DNA of 64,000 nt from Neoroseomonas lacus (GTDB taxonomy: Bacteria > Pseudomonadota > Alphaproteobacteria > Acetobacterales > Acetobacteraceae), in assembly GCF_014644535.1 (NCBI RefSeq), contig NZ_BMKW01000002.1:1-64000 (forward strand). The letters are read 5' to 3'. The translations under genes were made by a program, and so were the position numbers. Each line of letters opens with the position of its first letter. The first letter of the stretch is position 1. Of the stretch, positions 25,561 to 34,841 are shown piece by piece. A model generated the notes under the pieces. It was not told the origin of the DNA. It saw nothing but the letters and a program-made list of their open reading frames with translations, and made no database searches.

Positions 25561-27099
25561 GTGAACGGTGCAGAGAGCCTGGTCCACACACTTCTTGGCT
25601 GTGGCGTGGAAGTTTGTTTTGCGAATCCAGGCACGAGCGAGATGCATTTCGTCGCCGCGCTGGACCGCATCCCCGGCATGAAGTGCGTGCTCGGCCTGCA
25701 GGAGAACGTCGTCACCGGCATGGCCGACGGCTATTGGCGCATGATGGAAAAGCCGGCGGTCACGCTGCTGCATTGCGGCCCCGGCCTCGCGAACGGGCTG
25801 GCCAACCTGCACAATGCGCGGCGCGCGCGCTCGGGCATCGTCAATTGCGTGGGCGACCAGGCGACCTATCACCGCCCCTTCGACGCGCCGCTGACCGCCG
25901 ATACCGAGGCACTGGCGCGCACCGTCTCGCAATGGATGCGGACCTCGACCAAGGCGACGGATGTCGGTGCCGATGCGGCGGCCGCGGTGCAGGCGGCGCG
26001 CACCTCGCCCGGCCAGGTCGCGACGATGATCCTGCCGTCGGACACCTGCTGGGATGAGGGCGGCGTGGTGGCCAAGCCGCTGCCCGTGCCGGTGGCGCAG
26101 CAGGCCGACCCGCTGGCGGTGCGCAACGCGGCGCGCATCCTGCGCGAGAAGAAGAACGTGCTGATCCTGCTCGGCGGCACGGCACTGCGCGAGGGCGCGC
26201 AGGCGCTGGCCTGGCGCGCGTCCCAGGCGAGCGGGGCGAAGCTGCTGGCCGAGGGCTCGAACGCCCGCGTCCAGCGCGGCCAGGGGCGGCTGCCGCTCGA
26301 ACGCGTGCCCTATCCGGCCGATGTGGCGATCAACGCGCTGTCCTGGGTCGAGCACGTCATCCTGGTGAATGCCAAGGCGCCGGTCGGCTTCTTCGCCTAT
26401 CCGGGCAAGCCGTCGAAGCATTACCCGGAGACCGCCGAAGTCCATGTGCTGACGCGCTACGAGCAGGATGCCGAGGCGGCGCTGCGCGCGCTGTGCGAGG
26501 AGCTGGGCGCGCCGGCAGCGGCGATGCCCGATGTCGGCGCCCGCCCCGAGCGCGGCCGCGGCGCGCCCACGCCCGAGGGCCTGGCGCGCACGGTGGCCGC
26601 GGTGATGCCCGAAGGGGCGATCATCGCCGATGAGAGCGTCTCCTTCGGCCGCGGCTTCTACAGCGAGACCTTCGGCGCGCCGAAGCATGACTGGCTGCAC
26701 ATCACGGGTGGCGCGATCGGCTGCGGCCTGCCGCTCGCCACCGGCGCCGCGATCGGCGGCGGCGGGCGGCGGGTGATCAACCTGCAGGCCGATGGCTCGG
26801 CGATGTACACGGTGCAGGCGCTGTGGACCCAGGCGCGCGAGCAACTACCGGTGACGACCGTCATCCTGTCCAACCGCAAGTACCAGATCCTGCTTGGCGA
26901 GTATCAGAATGTCGGCGCCAATCCGGGGCGCACGGCGATGGACATGCTCGACCTCGGCAACCCCGACATGGATTGGGTGAAAATCGCCAGCGGGATGGGG
27001 GTGGAAGGCGCGCGCGTCACCACGCTCGAACAGGTGGGCGACCTGATGGCGCAGTCCTTCTCCCGGTCGAGGCCGTTCCTGATCGAACTGGTGATCTGA
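25561..27099 (+). CDS. Thiamine-diphosphate enzyme, acetolactate synthase-like large subunit (GTG start)
   Basis: A 512-residue ThDP enzyme in three domains. The PYR domain has the activating glutamate in GLQENVVTGMADGYWR (E48), then a central domain, then the PP domain with the cofactor motif ADGSAMYTVQALWTQAREQ...SNRKYQ. FANPGTSEMHFV and HCGPGLANGLANLHNARRA resemble the IlvB/benzoylformate-decarboxylase group. No small regulatory subunit is adjacent, so this is more likely a 2-oxoacid decarboxylase or carboligase than biosynthetic IlvB. GTG 25561 follows GGGAGAG; the ATG at 25489 adds unconserved sequence. Confidence 0.85.
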   Translation: MNGAESLVHTLLGCGVEVCFANPGTSEMHFVAALDRIPGMKCVLGLQENVVTGMADGYWRMMEKPAVTLLHCGPGLANGLANLHNARRARSGIVNCVGDQATYHRPFDAPLTADTEALARTVSQWMRTSTKATDVGADAAAAVQAARTSPGQVATMILPSDTCWDEGGVVAKPLPVPVAQQADPLAVRNAARILREKKNVLILLGGTALREGAQALAWRASQASGAKLLAEGSNARVQRGQGRLPLERVPYPADVAINALSWVEHVILVNAKAPVGFFAYPGKPSKHYPETAEVHVLTRYEQDAEAALRALCEELGAPAAAMPDVGARPERGRGAPTPEGLARTVAAVMPEGAIIADESVSFGRGFYSETFGAPKHDWLHITGGAIGCGLPLATGAAIGGGGRRVINLQADGSAMYTVQALWTQAREQLPVTTVILSNRKYQILLGEYQNVGANPGRTAMDMLDLGNPDMDWVKIASGMGVEGARVTTLEQVGDLMAQSFSRSRPFLIELVI

Positions 27100-27128
27100 G
27101 GCGCATCCTCTCCGTGCCATGGTCGATT

Positions 27129-27435
27129 GGAGAGGGGCGCCGCCCCTCTCCAATCCTCACCCCGCCAGGGTGCCGGGCATCCTGGACCGCCGGGATTTGC
27201 CGCGGAGCATGACCAGGGTTCCCCCTGCCGAGCGTCGGTCGATGTTCAGCGGACGCGACGGCTCCCCGACATGTGCCGCCCCCCGCTGCGCGTGGCGGCG
27301 CTGGTTCAGGGCAGATCACCTTCGGACCGCGGCATGCTCGCGAGACCCATCCTGACAGCGGCGTACGAGACCAATGGATGGCATTCCAAAGGGCACGGCC
27401 CTTTGGTGGGGTGGTTCGGAGGGGCAAAGCCCCTC
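27129..27435. repeat. R1 composite hairpin repeat, locus 3
   Basis: The left end GGAGAGGGGCG-CCGCCCCTCTCC (27129-27151) with TCCTCACCCCGCC matches the mirror of the locus 1 right end. The right end has GGCATTCCAAAGG / CCTTTGG, TGGGGTGGTTCGGA and GGAGGGGC-AAA-GCCCCTC (27418-27435), matching the locus 1 left end. The 270-base interior has no gene and little similarity to the other loci. Confidence 0.75.
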
Positions 27436-27522
27436 TGACCTTAGCGCCGCCGCCCTCCCCCCCTTGCGCCTTCCCACCGGCGCGGGATGCTGTCGGCACG
27501 ACACACAAGGGGAGGACGCAAC

Positions 27523-28296
27523 ATGGACATGCAGCTTCAGGGCAAGACGGTCCTGGTGACCGGCGGATCAAAGGGCATCGGCCTGGCCTGCGCCGAAGCC
27601 TTCGCCGCCGAGGGGTGCGACGTCATCCTCGCCTCGCGCGATGCCACGACGCTCGCCACCGCCGCCGACGCGGTGCGCGCGGCGCGCCAGGTGCGCGTCG
27701 AGACCTTCGCCGCCGACCTCTCGCTCGATGCCGAGCGCGAGCGGCTGCACGCCGCCTTTCCCGGCATCGATATCCTGGTGAACAATGCCGGCGCCATCCC
27801 GTCCGGCCGGCTGCAGGACATCCCGATCGCGCGGTGGAAGCAGGCCTGGGATCTGAAGGTGATGGGCTACATCCACCTGTGCCAGCTCTACCTGCCGGGC
27901 ATGGAAGCGCGCGGCGCGGGGGCGATCGTCAACATCATCGGCATGGCCGGGCGGGCGCCGCGGGCGGGCTACATCGCCGGTGGCGCGGGCAATGCGGCGC
28001 TGATCGCCTTCACCTCGGCGATCGGCGCGGCTGCGCAGGCTTCGGGCGTGAAGGTCGTCGGCATCAACCCTGCGGTGACCAAGACCGAACGCATGATGAC
28101 CCAGGCGCGCACCAACGCGAAGCTGAAGTTCGGCGATGAGGAACGCTGGGCCGAAACGCTGACCAACCTGCCCTTCGGCCGGCCGATCGAGGCCGCCGAG
28201 ATCGCCGACCTCGCGGTGTTCCTCGCCTCACCGCGAGGGCATTACGTGAACGGCACCGTGGTCGATGTGGATGGCGGCGGGATGTTCCGCGCCTGA
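27523..28296 (+). CDS. SDR family protein with an altered catalytic site
   Basis: A 257-residue Rossmann-fold protein. The NAD(P) motif TGGSKGIG (13-20), D65 and NNAG (87-90) are normal, and the C-terminus GHYVNGTVVDVDGGGMFRA is classical. The catalytic region reads NIIGMAGRAPRAGYIAGGAGNAAL: tyrosine Y150 is there, but the usual serine before it and the lysine four residues after it are absent. It may use an atypical mechanism or bind without turnover. The ATG follows GGGGAGGACGCAAC. It lies downstream of R1 locus 3; substrate unknown. Confidence 0.85.
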   Translation: MDMQLQGKTVLVTGGSKGIGLACAEAFAAEGCDVILASRDATTLATAADAVRAARQVRVETFAADLSLDAERERLHAAFPGIDILVNNAGAIPSGRLQDIPIARWKQAWDLKVMGYIHLCQLYLPGMEARGAGAIVNIIGMAGRAPRAGYIAGGAGNAALIAFTSAIGAAAQASGVKVVGINPAVTKTERMMTQARTNAKLKFGDEERWAETLTNLPFGRPIEAAEIADLAVFLASPRGHYVNGTVVDVDGGGMFRA

Positions 28297-28415
28297 CCTA
28301 CGCCGGCCGCGGCGCCGATTGATCGGCGTCAAGGCGGCGGAACATCGGTCGACGCTTCTATTTCCTGCGCGAAGGGTCCAGCCTTGCGGCGGTCCCCTGG
28401 CAGGGAGCGAAGGTC

Positions 28416-29852
28416 ATGACGAAACCCACCAAGATCCGCCTCGTCCCGCCGCCAAAGGAGGCGCCGGCGGGACCGGCGAGCCCCAAGGCCACGGCGAGCC
28501 ACGATCGGTCAGTCGATGAACGCGTCGAAGCCGGCAAAGCACTGCGCGCCACCATCTCCCGCAGCGCCCATGCGGCCTGGAAGCGCCCGGCGAACCGACC
28601 GGACCCAATAGCCCTGCTGCAGGCATCCGATGAGGAGCGCCTGCCAGAACTGGTGCCGATCCGCTATGGGCGGATGCTGCAATCGCCCTTCGCATTCTAT
28701 CGCGGCGCGGCGGCGGTGATGGCCAGCGACCTCGCGCAGACGCCGAACACGGGGATTCCCGTGCAGGCCTGCGGAGATTGCCACTTGGTGAATTTTGGCG
28801 GCTTCGCGACGCCCGAGCGCAATGTGCTGTTCGACATCAATGATTTCGACGAGACCTTGCCCGCCCCGTGGGAATGGGACCTGAAGCGGCTCGCTGCTTC
28901 CTTCGTGTTGGCTTCGCGCTCCAACGGGTTGCCTGACAAGGTGGGGCGCGAGGCGGCGGTCGCGACAGCGCGCAGCTACCGCAGGCGGCTGCGGGAATTC
29001 GCGCGGATGGCGCCGCTTGACCTGTGGTATGCGCGGGTGACGGCCGAGGATATTGCCCAGCTGATGCCCGCCACCACGCGCACGCGCGTACGAGCGCGGG
29101 TCGAGAAGGCGATGAGCGGCAGCAGCGCCGAGTTCGACTTTCCGCGCCTGGCCGGCGTGGTCGGCGGCCGCACCACCATTCGCGACGCGCCGCCGCTGAT
29201 CTTCCACCCCGATGTCGCGCGCACGCCTGATTTCACGAAGACGCTGGACGAAGTCTTCGCCACTTACCACGATACGCTGTCGGATGACCGGCGCGTTCTA
29301 CTCGACCGCTATCGCGTAGTGGATGCCGCGATCAAGGTGGTGGGCGTGGGCAGCGTCGGGCGACGGTGCTGGATCGCGCTGTTGATGTCCGCCGCCAACG
29401 ACCCGCTGTTCCTGCAGTTCAAGGAGGCCGTGCCCTCGGTGCTCGAACCCTATGCGGGCGCCAGCCGTTACGCTCATCACGGCCAGCGGGTGGTGGCCGG
29501 GCAACGGCTGACGCAGCCGGCCTCCGACCTCTTCCTCGGCTGGGTCACCGCGCCGAATGGGCGGCAGTTCTATGTGCGCCAATTGCGTGACGCGAAGATC
29601 AAGCCGCTGGTCGAGACCTTCGACGAGGAAGTGATGGTGCTCTATGGCAGGATCTGCGGCTGGTCGCTCGCCCGCGCGCATGCCAAGAGCGCCGAGGTTT
29701 CCGGCATTGCCGGTTATCTCGGCTCGAGCGACCAGTTCGACGAGGCGATGGGCGATTTCGCGGTCGCCTATGCCGACCAGGCGGAGCGCGACCACGCGGC
29801 GCTGAAGGCGGCGGTGCGCAAGGGGACAGTGACGGCGACGATGGATGCCTGA
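28416..29852 (+). CDS. DUF2252 family protein
   Basis: A 478-residue DUF2252 protein, a family with a distant kinase-like (phosphotransferase) fold. Signature segments are RYGRMLQSPFAFYRGAAAVM, the histidine/aspartate motif CGDCHLVNFGGFATPERNV with FDINDFDET, WEWDLKRLAASFVLA, and GVGSVGRRCWIALL. The Lys/Ala/Pro-rich first 25 residues are unconserved. Substrate is unknown. The ATG at 28416 is the only reasonable start. It is followed by a DUF1330 gene 71 nt away on the same strand. Confidence 0.87.
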   Translation: MTKPTKIRLVPPPKEAPAGPASPKATASHDRSVDERVEAGKALRATISRSAHAAWKRPANRPDPIALLQASDEERLPELVPIRYGRMLQSPFAFYRGAAAVMASDLAQTPNTGIPVQACGDCHLVNFGGFATPERNVLFDINDFDETLPAPWEWDLKRLAASFVLASRSNGLPDKVGREAAVATARSYRRRLREFARMAPLDLWYARVTAEDIAQLMPATTRTRVRARVEKAMSGSSAEFDFPRLAGVVGGRTTIRDAPPLIFHPDVARTPDFTKTLDEVFATYHDTLSDDRRVLLDRYRVVDAAIKVVGVGSVGRRCWIALLMSAANDPLFLQFKEAVPSVLEPYAGASRYAHHGQRVVAGQRLTQPASDLFLGWVTAPNGRQFYVRQLRDAKIKPLVETFDEEVMVLYGRICGWSLARAHAKSAEVSGIAGYLGSSDQFDEAMGDFAVAYADQAERDHAALKAAVRKGTVTATMDA

Positions 29853-29923
29853 TCACGGAAGGCCAGAGCGATTCCGTCCTTGGCGGAACCGTCCTGGCCG
29901 CGGATCCTGGGGAGAGTTGGGCG

Positions 29924-30214
29924 ATGAAGGCGTATGTGATCGCGGTCGAGACGGTCCACGACAAGGCGATGTTCGACAGCTACCGCCAGCAGGTGATGCC
30001 GACGATCGCCGCCTTCGGCGGCGAGTTCGTGGTGCGCGGCGGCACACTGACGGTGCTCGAAGGTGAATGGCCGCATGTGCGGACGGTGATCATCGCCTTC
30101 CCGTCGCGCGCGGCGGCCGAGGACTGGTATGCCTCGCCCGCCTACCAGGCGGTGATCGACCTGCGGCACAAGAGTTCCACCGGCAGCCTGGTCATCGTCG
30201 ACGGCCCAGCCTGA
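29924..30214 (+). CDS. DUF1330 domain protein
   Basis: A 96-residue dimeric alpha/beta-barrel protein of the DUF1330 family (MKAYVIAVETVHDKAMFDSYRQQVMP, FVVRGGTLTVLEGEWP, VIIAFPSRAAAEDWYASPAYQ). Full family length. A good Shine-Dalgarno (GGGGAGAG) precedes the ATG. It may bind a small aromatic ligand as other dimeric barrel proteins do; no function is established. Convergent with the Bug receptor gene at 30294. Confidence 0.88.
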   Translation: MKAYVIAVETVHDKAMFDSYRQQVMPTIAAFGGEFVVRGGTLTVLEGEWPHVRTVIIAFPSRAAAEDWYASPAYQAVIDLRHKSSTGSLVIVDGPA

Positions 30215-30293
30215 GCCGGGCAGACACCCAGGTCCGGAGCGCTGCCGACCCTTGGCGGGGCGAGTTGCACAGCGGCGTTGGCGCGCCCAGGCG

Positions 30294-31247
30294 TTACCGC
30301 CGCCAGGGGCTGCTGCGCCACAGCGCGCCGTATTCGCGCGCATTGTCCTCGACGAAGCGCGTCATGGTCGCGCGGTCCATGTGCCGTACGATCAGGAAGT
30401 CGCGGTCGGCGAGCGCACGGAATTCCGGGTCGCGCGCGGTCTTCGCCACCGCCTCCTCCCACCGAGCGACGATCGGTGCGGGCGTTGCCGCCGGCAGCGC
30501 GAAGCCGCGCGCCGAACCCGCCGCCACATCCACCCCCTGCTCGATCGCGGTCGGCAGATCGGGTGCCTTGTCCCAGCGTTCGCGTTCCATGATGGCGACG
30601 ACGCGCAGCGTGCCCTGGATATGTGCGCGCACCGTCAGGCTGACGGTCGAGATTGACCCGGCCACATGGCCACCCTGGACGAGTTGCATCGCCTGCCCGG
30701 CACCCTGCGTCGGCACCCAGGTGAAGCGCACGCCGGCGGCACGTTCGATCGCCATCATCGCCAGATGCGGCGCGCCGCCGATGCCGGCACCGGCGATGGT
30801 GACCGTCTCGGGTTGCGCGCGCGCAGCCTCGACCAGGTCCCGCAGGGATCGGAACGGCGTGTCGGTGCCGACGAAGACTGTATAGGGCTCATCCGTCAGC
30901 AGCCCGGCATAGGTAAAGCTGTCGACGCGATAGCGCGGCGTGTTGTCGTACAGCGCTGTCACCAGCGCTGGAAACGACACCAACGCGACATGCCGCCCGT
31001 CCGGCGCGGCGGCGGCGACCTCATTCAGCATCAACATCCCGCCCGCGCCGGGCTTGTTGACGACGATGATCTGCGTGCCGCCGCCGAGATGCTTCTCGAG
31101 GAACGGCGCCGCCATCCGCGCCGCGAGATCGATGTTCCCGCCTGGCGCGAAGCCGACATAGATCTGCACCGGCCGGTCCTGCGCGCGGGCGGCGAGGGCG
31201 GGCAGCGCGAGGCCACCGGCTAGCACGATGCGACGCGTCGTCATCAC
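30294..31247 (-). CDS. Bug/TctC family periplasmic receptor
   Basis: A 317-residue receptor: a signal peptide with RR (MMTTRRIVLAGGLALPALAA), VQIYVGFAPGGNIDLAARM, VNKPGAGGMLMLNEV, ITIAGAGIGG-like segment TIAGAGIGGAPHLAMMA and the C-terminus EYGALW. Two adjacent ATG codons (31247, 31244) are possible starts. It is divergent from the LLM oxidoreductase with a 119-base shared promoter gap, so the ligand may be that enzyme's substrate; this is inference. No TctA/B membrane genes are nearby. Confidence 0.88.
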   Translation of the reverse strand: MMTTRRIVLAGGLALPALAARAQDRPVQIYVGFAPGGNIDLAARMAAPFLEKHLGGGTQIIVVNKPGAGGMLMLNEVAAAAPDGRHVALVSFPALVTALYDNTPRYRVDSFTYAGLLTDEPYTVFVGTDTPFRSLRDLVEAARAQPETVTIAGAGIGGAPHLAMMAIERAAGVRFTWVPTQGAGQAMQLVQGGHVAGSISTVSLTVRAHIQGTLRVVAIMERERWDKAPDLPTAIEQGVDVAAGSARGFALPAATPAPIVARWEEAVAKTARDPEFRALADRDFLIVRHMDRATMTRFVEDNAREYGALWRSSPWRR

Positions 31248-31366
31248 CAGTCACCCCCGGTTGTGTCAGCAAAGGCTGCATGGCCTGTCCGCCGTGTGCA
31301 AGTGCGAAGGTTGCGTGATCGTGCGGTTCCGCTACGCTTTCCCCGCCCCACCGCGGAGATGTCCGG

Positions 31367-32431
31367 ATGCTGCGCTTCAGCAACTTCATGTTCCCGGAAA
31401 GCCGCGACCCCGCGCGCGACGCCGATGTGATCGCCGACTGCATCGCCGAGGCGAAGCTGTGCGACGAGCTCGGCGTCGAGGTGCTGTGGCTCGCCGAACA
31501 CCATTTCGACGGCAACTGCGCCTATGTCGATCCGGTCACCTTCGCCGCCGCGGTGCTCGCCGCGACGAAGCGGATCAAGGTGGGTTTCGCGGTGGCGCAG
31601 GTCTCGCTGCATCATCCGATGCGGCTCGCCGAACAGATGTCGCTGCTCGACAACCTCGGACGCGGGCGCGTCATCGTCGGCCTGGGTCGCGGCACCGCCT
31701 ACAACGTCTATGAATACCAAGGCTACGGCATCCCGCATGAGGAAGCCGCCGAACGCTACGAGGAGGCCGAGGGCATCATGCTCAAGGCCTGGACCAGCCC
31801 CGACGGCTTCACGCATGAGGGCAAGCACTGGTCGCTGAAAGTGCCGCGGCTTCGCCCCACGCCCTTCACCCAGCCGCATCCCTATCTGATCCGCTCCGCT
31901 TCGTCCGAGGAAGGCGCGTTGCATCTTGCGCGCCGCGGCCTGCCCTTCCTGATGAACGTGCAGTCGAACGAGACGACGGCCAAGCGCCTCGCGCTGTATG
32001 GCGCCACCATGGCCGAGGCCGGCTACGACGCCGCGCATGTCGCGCGCTGCCTCGACGAATCCTGGGTATGGCGCAATGTCGTGGTGGCCGCGACGGATGA
32101 GGAAGCGCGCCGCATCGGCATCCCCGCCTTCGAGGCGATGCAGGAGCACCGCAAGACGCTGCGCGAGAAGATCTACGCCGAGCAAGGCATCATTATGAAG
32201 CACGAGACGGTGCCACCGGCACGCGTCAATCATGAAGCCGCGCTGATCGCCGGCTCGCCCGCGACGGTGGCGGCGAAGATGGCGGAGATCGAAGCGACCG
32301 GCGTCGGCGGCGTGATCTGCTCCTTCCGCCTCGGCCCCATGCCGGCGGATGTGGCGGCGGGGTCGATCCGCCTGTTCATGGAGGAGGTGGCGCCGCGCTT
32401 CGCCAACACCGTCGCCGCAGCGGCGGAATAG
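31367..32431 (+). CDS. LLM class flavin-dependent oxidoreductase
   Basis: A 354-residue bacterial-luciferase-like F420/FMN enzyme: MLRFSNFMFPES, CDELGVEVLWLAEHHFDGNCAYVDP, KVGFAVAQVSLHHPMRLAEQMSLLDNL-GRGRVIVGLGRGTAYNVYE and the C-terminal VGGVICSFRLGPMP. AEHHF and the GRGR loop are typical of the flavin-dependent group. The substrate is unknown; the divergent Bug receptor suggests catabolism of an imported organic acid. It is followed by repeat R2 (copy C). Confidence 0.88.
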   Translation: MLRFSNFMFPESRDPARDADVIADCIAEAKLCDELGVEVLWLAEHHFDGNCAYVDPVTFAAAVLAATKRIKVGFAVAQVSLHHPMRLAEQMSLLDNLGRGRVIVGLGRGTAYNVYEYQGYGIPHEEAAERYEEAEGIMLKAWTSPDGFTHEGKHWSLKVPRLRPTPFTQPHPYLIRSASSEEGALHLARRGLPFLMNVQSNETTAKRLALYGATMAEAGYDAAHVARCLDESWVWRNVVVAATDEEARRIGIPAFEAMQEHRKTLREKIYAEQGIIMKHETVPPARVNHEAALIAGSPATVAAKMAEIEATGVGGVICSFRLGPMPADVAAGSIRLFMEEVAPRFANTVAAAAE

Positions 32432-32534
32432 CGTTCCGCCGCGGACGCCAGCCGGACGGATCGCCGGAGGCCGTCTCGACAATCACCGGGGGTGACGTGC
32501 GGCAGTCGGTGCCGGTGTGTCAGGCCAGGCTCCC

Positions 32535-32664
32535 AGTGTCCGTTCGATCAGCCCGGCACAGGCTTGCACAGCCAGCCGTCCCTGTCAGCATCCTGGGATT
32601 GGTGCCCTGCGGGCCGGCGGCGGATGCGAGGATACGCCAGATGGCGCATTCCCGAACGGACACT
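32535..32664. repeat. R2 palindromic repeat, copy C
   Basis: It is bounded by a perfect 12-bp inverted repeat AGTGTCCGTTCG (32535-32546) and CGAACGGACACT (32653-32664). The inside carries CCGGCACAGGC, GCATCCTGGGAT, GGGCCGGCGG and the small hairpin CGCC-AGAT-GGCG, all shared in order with copies A (36785) and B (38580). The right end overlaps the stop codon of the histidine kinase gene. Confidence 0.65.
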
Positions 32665-34769
32665 CAGCCCGGCCCCGCCCGTGCGCGCGCCAGCGGCAGG
32701 GAGATGTCGCAGGTCAGGCCTTCTTCCGGCCAGCGCCGGTCGACCACCCCGCCAAGCTGGCCCGTCACCGTGGTCTCGATAACGCGCGAACCGACGCCGC
32801 GGCGGGTCGGGAAACCCGGTGGCGGACCGTCGGTCTCGGTCCAGCGCATGCGCAACAAGCCGGCGACCTCATCGACCGCCCAGCGAACCGCGACGCGTCC
32901 CTCGGGGACCGACAGCGCGCCATGCTTGGCCGCATTGGTCGCCAGTTCATGCAACACCATGCCGAGGGGCTGCACCGCCTCGGAGCGGACGCGGAACGCC
33001 GGGCCCTCGAGGTGGAAGCGGCCACCATCGTCGCTGTCCGGCTGGTCGACCGTGCCGAAGGGGGCGAGTTCATCGGTGATCAGCGTGGCGAGCGGCGCGC
33101 CGGACCAGCCCTCCGCCGCCAGCAGTGACTGCGCGCGCGCGAGCGCGGCGATGCGACCTTCGACCAGCTGGACGAATTCCGCCGGCGTTGCCGCATGCGT
33201 CACGCGCAGGATCGCCTGCACGATGGCGAGCGCGTTGCGGGCGCGGTGGTTCACCTCCTGAGTCAGCAGTTCGCGCCGTTCCTCGGCCGCGTGGCGGTCG
33301 GTGATGTCCTGGATGGTGCCGGCCAGGCGCAACGGCTTGCCGGTCTCGGGGTCGGCGCGCACCACGGCGCCCGTACTGTCGAGCCAGCGCCAGCTGCCAT
33401 CCGCGCGCAGGAAGCGATACTCGACGTGATAGACAGCCTGGCGACCGGCCACCAGGCGGTCCCACGCGTCGAGAACCCGCCGGCGGTCGGCGGGATGGAT
33501 GCGCGACGACCAGTCATCGACCGGCGTGGTGGCGAGGTCTGGCCGGAACCCAAGGATCGCGATCGAGCGGGGCGAGCGGGTGGACTGGCTGGTGCGAAGC
33601 TCGGTCTCCCAGGTGCCGAGTTGGCCGGCATCGACGGCCAGGCGCAGCCGTTCCTCCCCTTCGCGCAGCGAATTGGTGCGCTCGGCGACGCGCTGTTCGA
33701 GCCCGTCCAGCGCCGTCTCGAGCGCATCCTGCTGGCGGCGCACCACCAGCGTGAGACCGATCAGCGCAAACAGCGCCGGCAGGCCAACGAACAGCAATGG
33801 CACCATCACCTGCTGCCAACGCTCGAGGATGTCGGTGCGGCGGCGGCCGACCGCAACCACCAGATGGGGGAACGCCTCGACGCGGCAGAAGGCGATGGCC
33901 ACCGGATAGCCGTCGCGTGGCGTGGCGCCCATCAGGCTGCCTTGGCTCGCCCCGGCAGCGAGCAGTTGCATCATCGGACGCTCCGGACCGAAAGGTGGCA
34001 ACGGCTCGTCGAAGGATGGCTGCCGGGCGAGGATCTGCCCGTCATCGCGGATCAGCGCCACGGAATCGGTCTCGCTGTCCGTATGGCGCGCGAGTGCGAT
34101 GCCGATCTGGGCCGCGTCGAGCACGAAAATTACCGCCGGACCGGCCGGCGCGCGGCGCCACCCCAGTGCGAGCAGCATATCGGCGGCGGACCGATAGGCG
34201 CGGCCCACGGCGACCTGCCCCGGCGGCGTGCGCGACAGGGCTTCCTCGATGTCGCCGCCGGGCGGATCGGCACTCGGGCCGGCATTCAGCCGAACATCGA
34301 CATGCAGAAGCTGCCGGCCCGAGGCGCCGATGATCACCACGGCGCGCACCAGCGCCTGTTCGCGCACCATGTCGAGAATGCGGTTTCGAAGGGCGGCGCG
34401 CCCCTCATCGGAAGGCGGCGCCTCGATCCTGTCGGTATCGACGGTCAGGCGTTCGGCGGTGCGGGCCAGGCTCTCGATGGCCAGCCTCACATAATTCGCA
34501 TTGACGTCTGCGCCGCGGATCAGATCCCGCTCGGTCTCCGTCCAGGTCAGGTGCCAGGCGCCCCAGGCGCCGGTCCCCAGGATCGCCGCCGGCAACAGCA
34601 GCGCCGCCGCCAGTAGGCCCCACAACCGCCACGCGCTGCTCCTTGGCCGGGGCGCCAAGGCGGGCATGCCTTCACGCGAGACGCCGCCATGCGTGGCCGG
34701 GTTATCCATGGTCATGCGCTGACGCCGACCGACGGCAAGGCCGGCGCCGGCCGGGCCCCACAATGACAC
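32664..34769 (-). CDS. HWE-family sensor histidine kinase
   Basis: A 701-residue sensor with TM1 near 47-70, a periplasmic double-Cache-like domain (about 75-320), TM2 near 325-350, a coiled linker, a PAS domain (about 380-490, IHPADRRRVLDAWD, VEYRFLRADGSWRWLDSTG, GTIQDITDRHAAEER), then a HWE kinase module. The phosphoacceptor is H508 in EVNHRARNALA; the N-box is HELATNAAKHGALS, and WTE follows. HWE kinases often control stress or light responses. No response regulator is adjacent, so it is an orphan. The start is uncertain: 34769 or 34715. The stop lies in R2 copy C. Confidence 0.88.
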   Translation of the reverse strand: MSLWGPAGAGLAVGRRQRMTMDNPATHGGVSREGMPALAPRPRSSAWRLWGLLAAALLLPAAILGTGAWGAWHLTWTETERDLIRGADVNANYVRLAIESLARTAERLTVDTDRIEAPPSDEGRAALRNRILDMVREQALVRAVVIIGASGRQLLHVDVRLNAGPSADPPGGDIEEALSRTPPGQVAVGRAYRSAADMLLALGWRRAPAGPAVIFVLDAAQIGIALARHTDSETDSVALIRDDGQILARQPSFDEPLPPFGPERPMMQLLAAGASQGSLMGATPRDGYPVAIAFCRVEAFPHLVVAVGRRRTDILERWQQVMVPLLFVGLPALFALIGLTLVVRRQQDALETALDGLEQRVAERTNSLREGEERLRLAVDAGQLGTWETELRTSQSTRSPRSIAILGFRPDLATTPVDDWSSRIHPADRRRVLDAWDRLVAGRQAVYHVEYRFLRADGSWRWLDSTGAVVRADPETGKPLRLAGTIQDITDRHAAEERRELLTQEVNHRARNALAIVQAILRVTHAATPAEFVQLVEGRIAALARAQSLLAAEGWSGAPLATLITDELAPFGTVDQPDSDDGGRFHLEGPAFRVRSEAVQPLGMVLHELATNAAKHGALSVPEGRVAVRWAVDEVAGLLRMRWTETDGPPPGFPTRRGVGSRVIETTVTGQLGGVVDRRWPEEGLTCDISLPLARARAGPG

Positions 34770-34841
34770 CCCCGCGCTCCGTCACGGGATGCAAGGCGAA
34801 TGACCGCCATGCGATGGCTCATGCGGTGGCCCGGCGACGCA

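Noticed and set aside
27273..28139. 288-codon frame overlapping the SDR gene start
   Set aside because: It runs through R1 locus 3 and then out of frame with the SDR domain; composition is that of a shadow frame.
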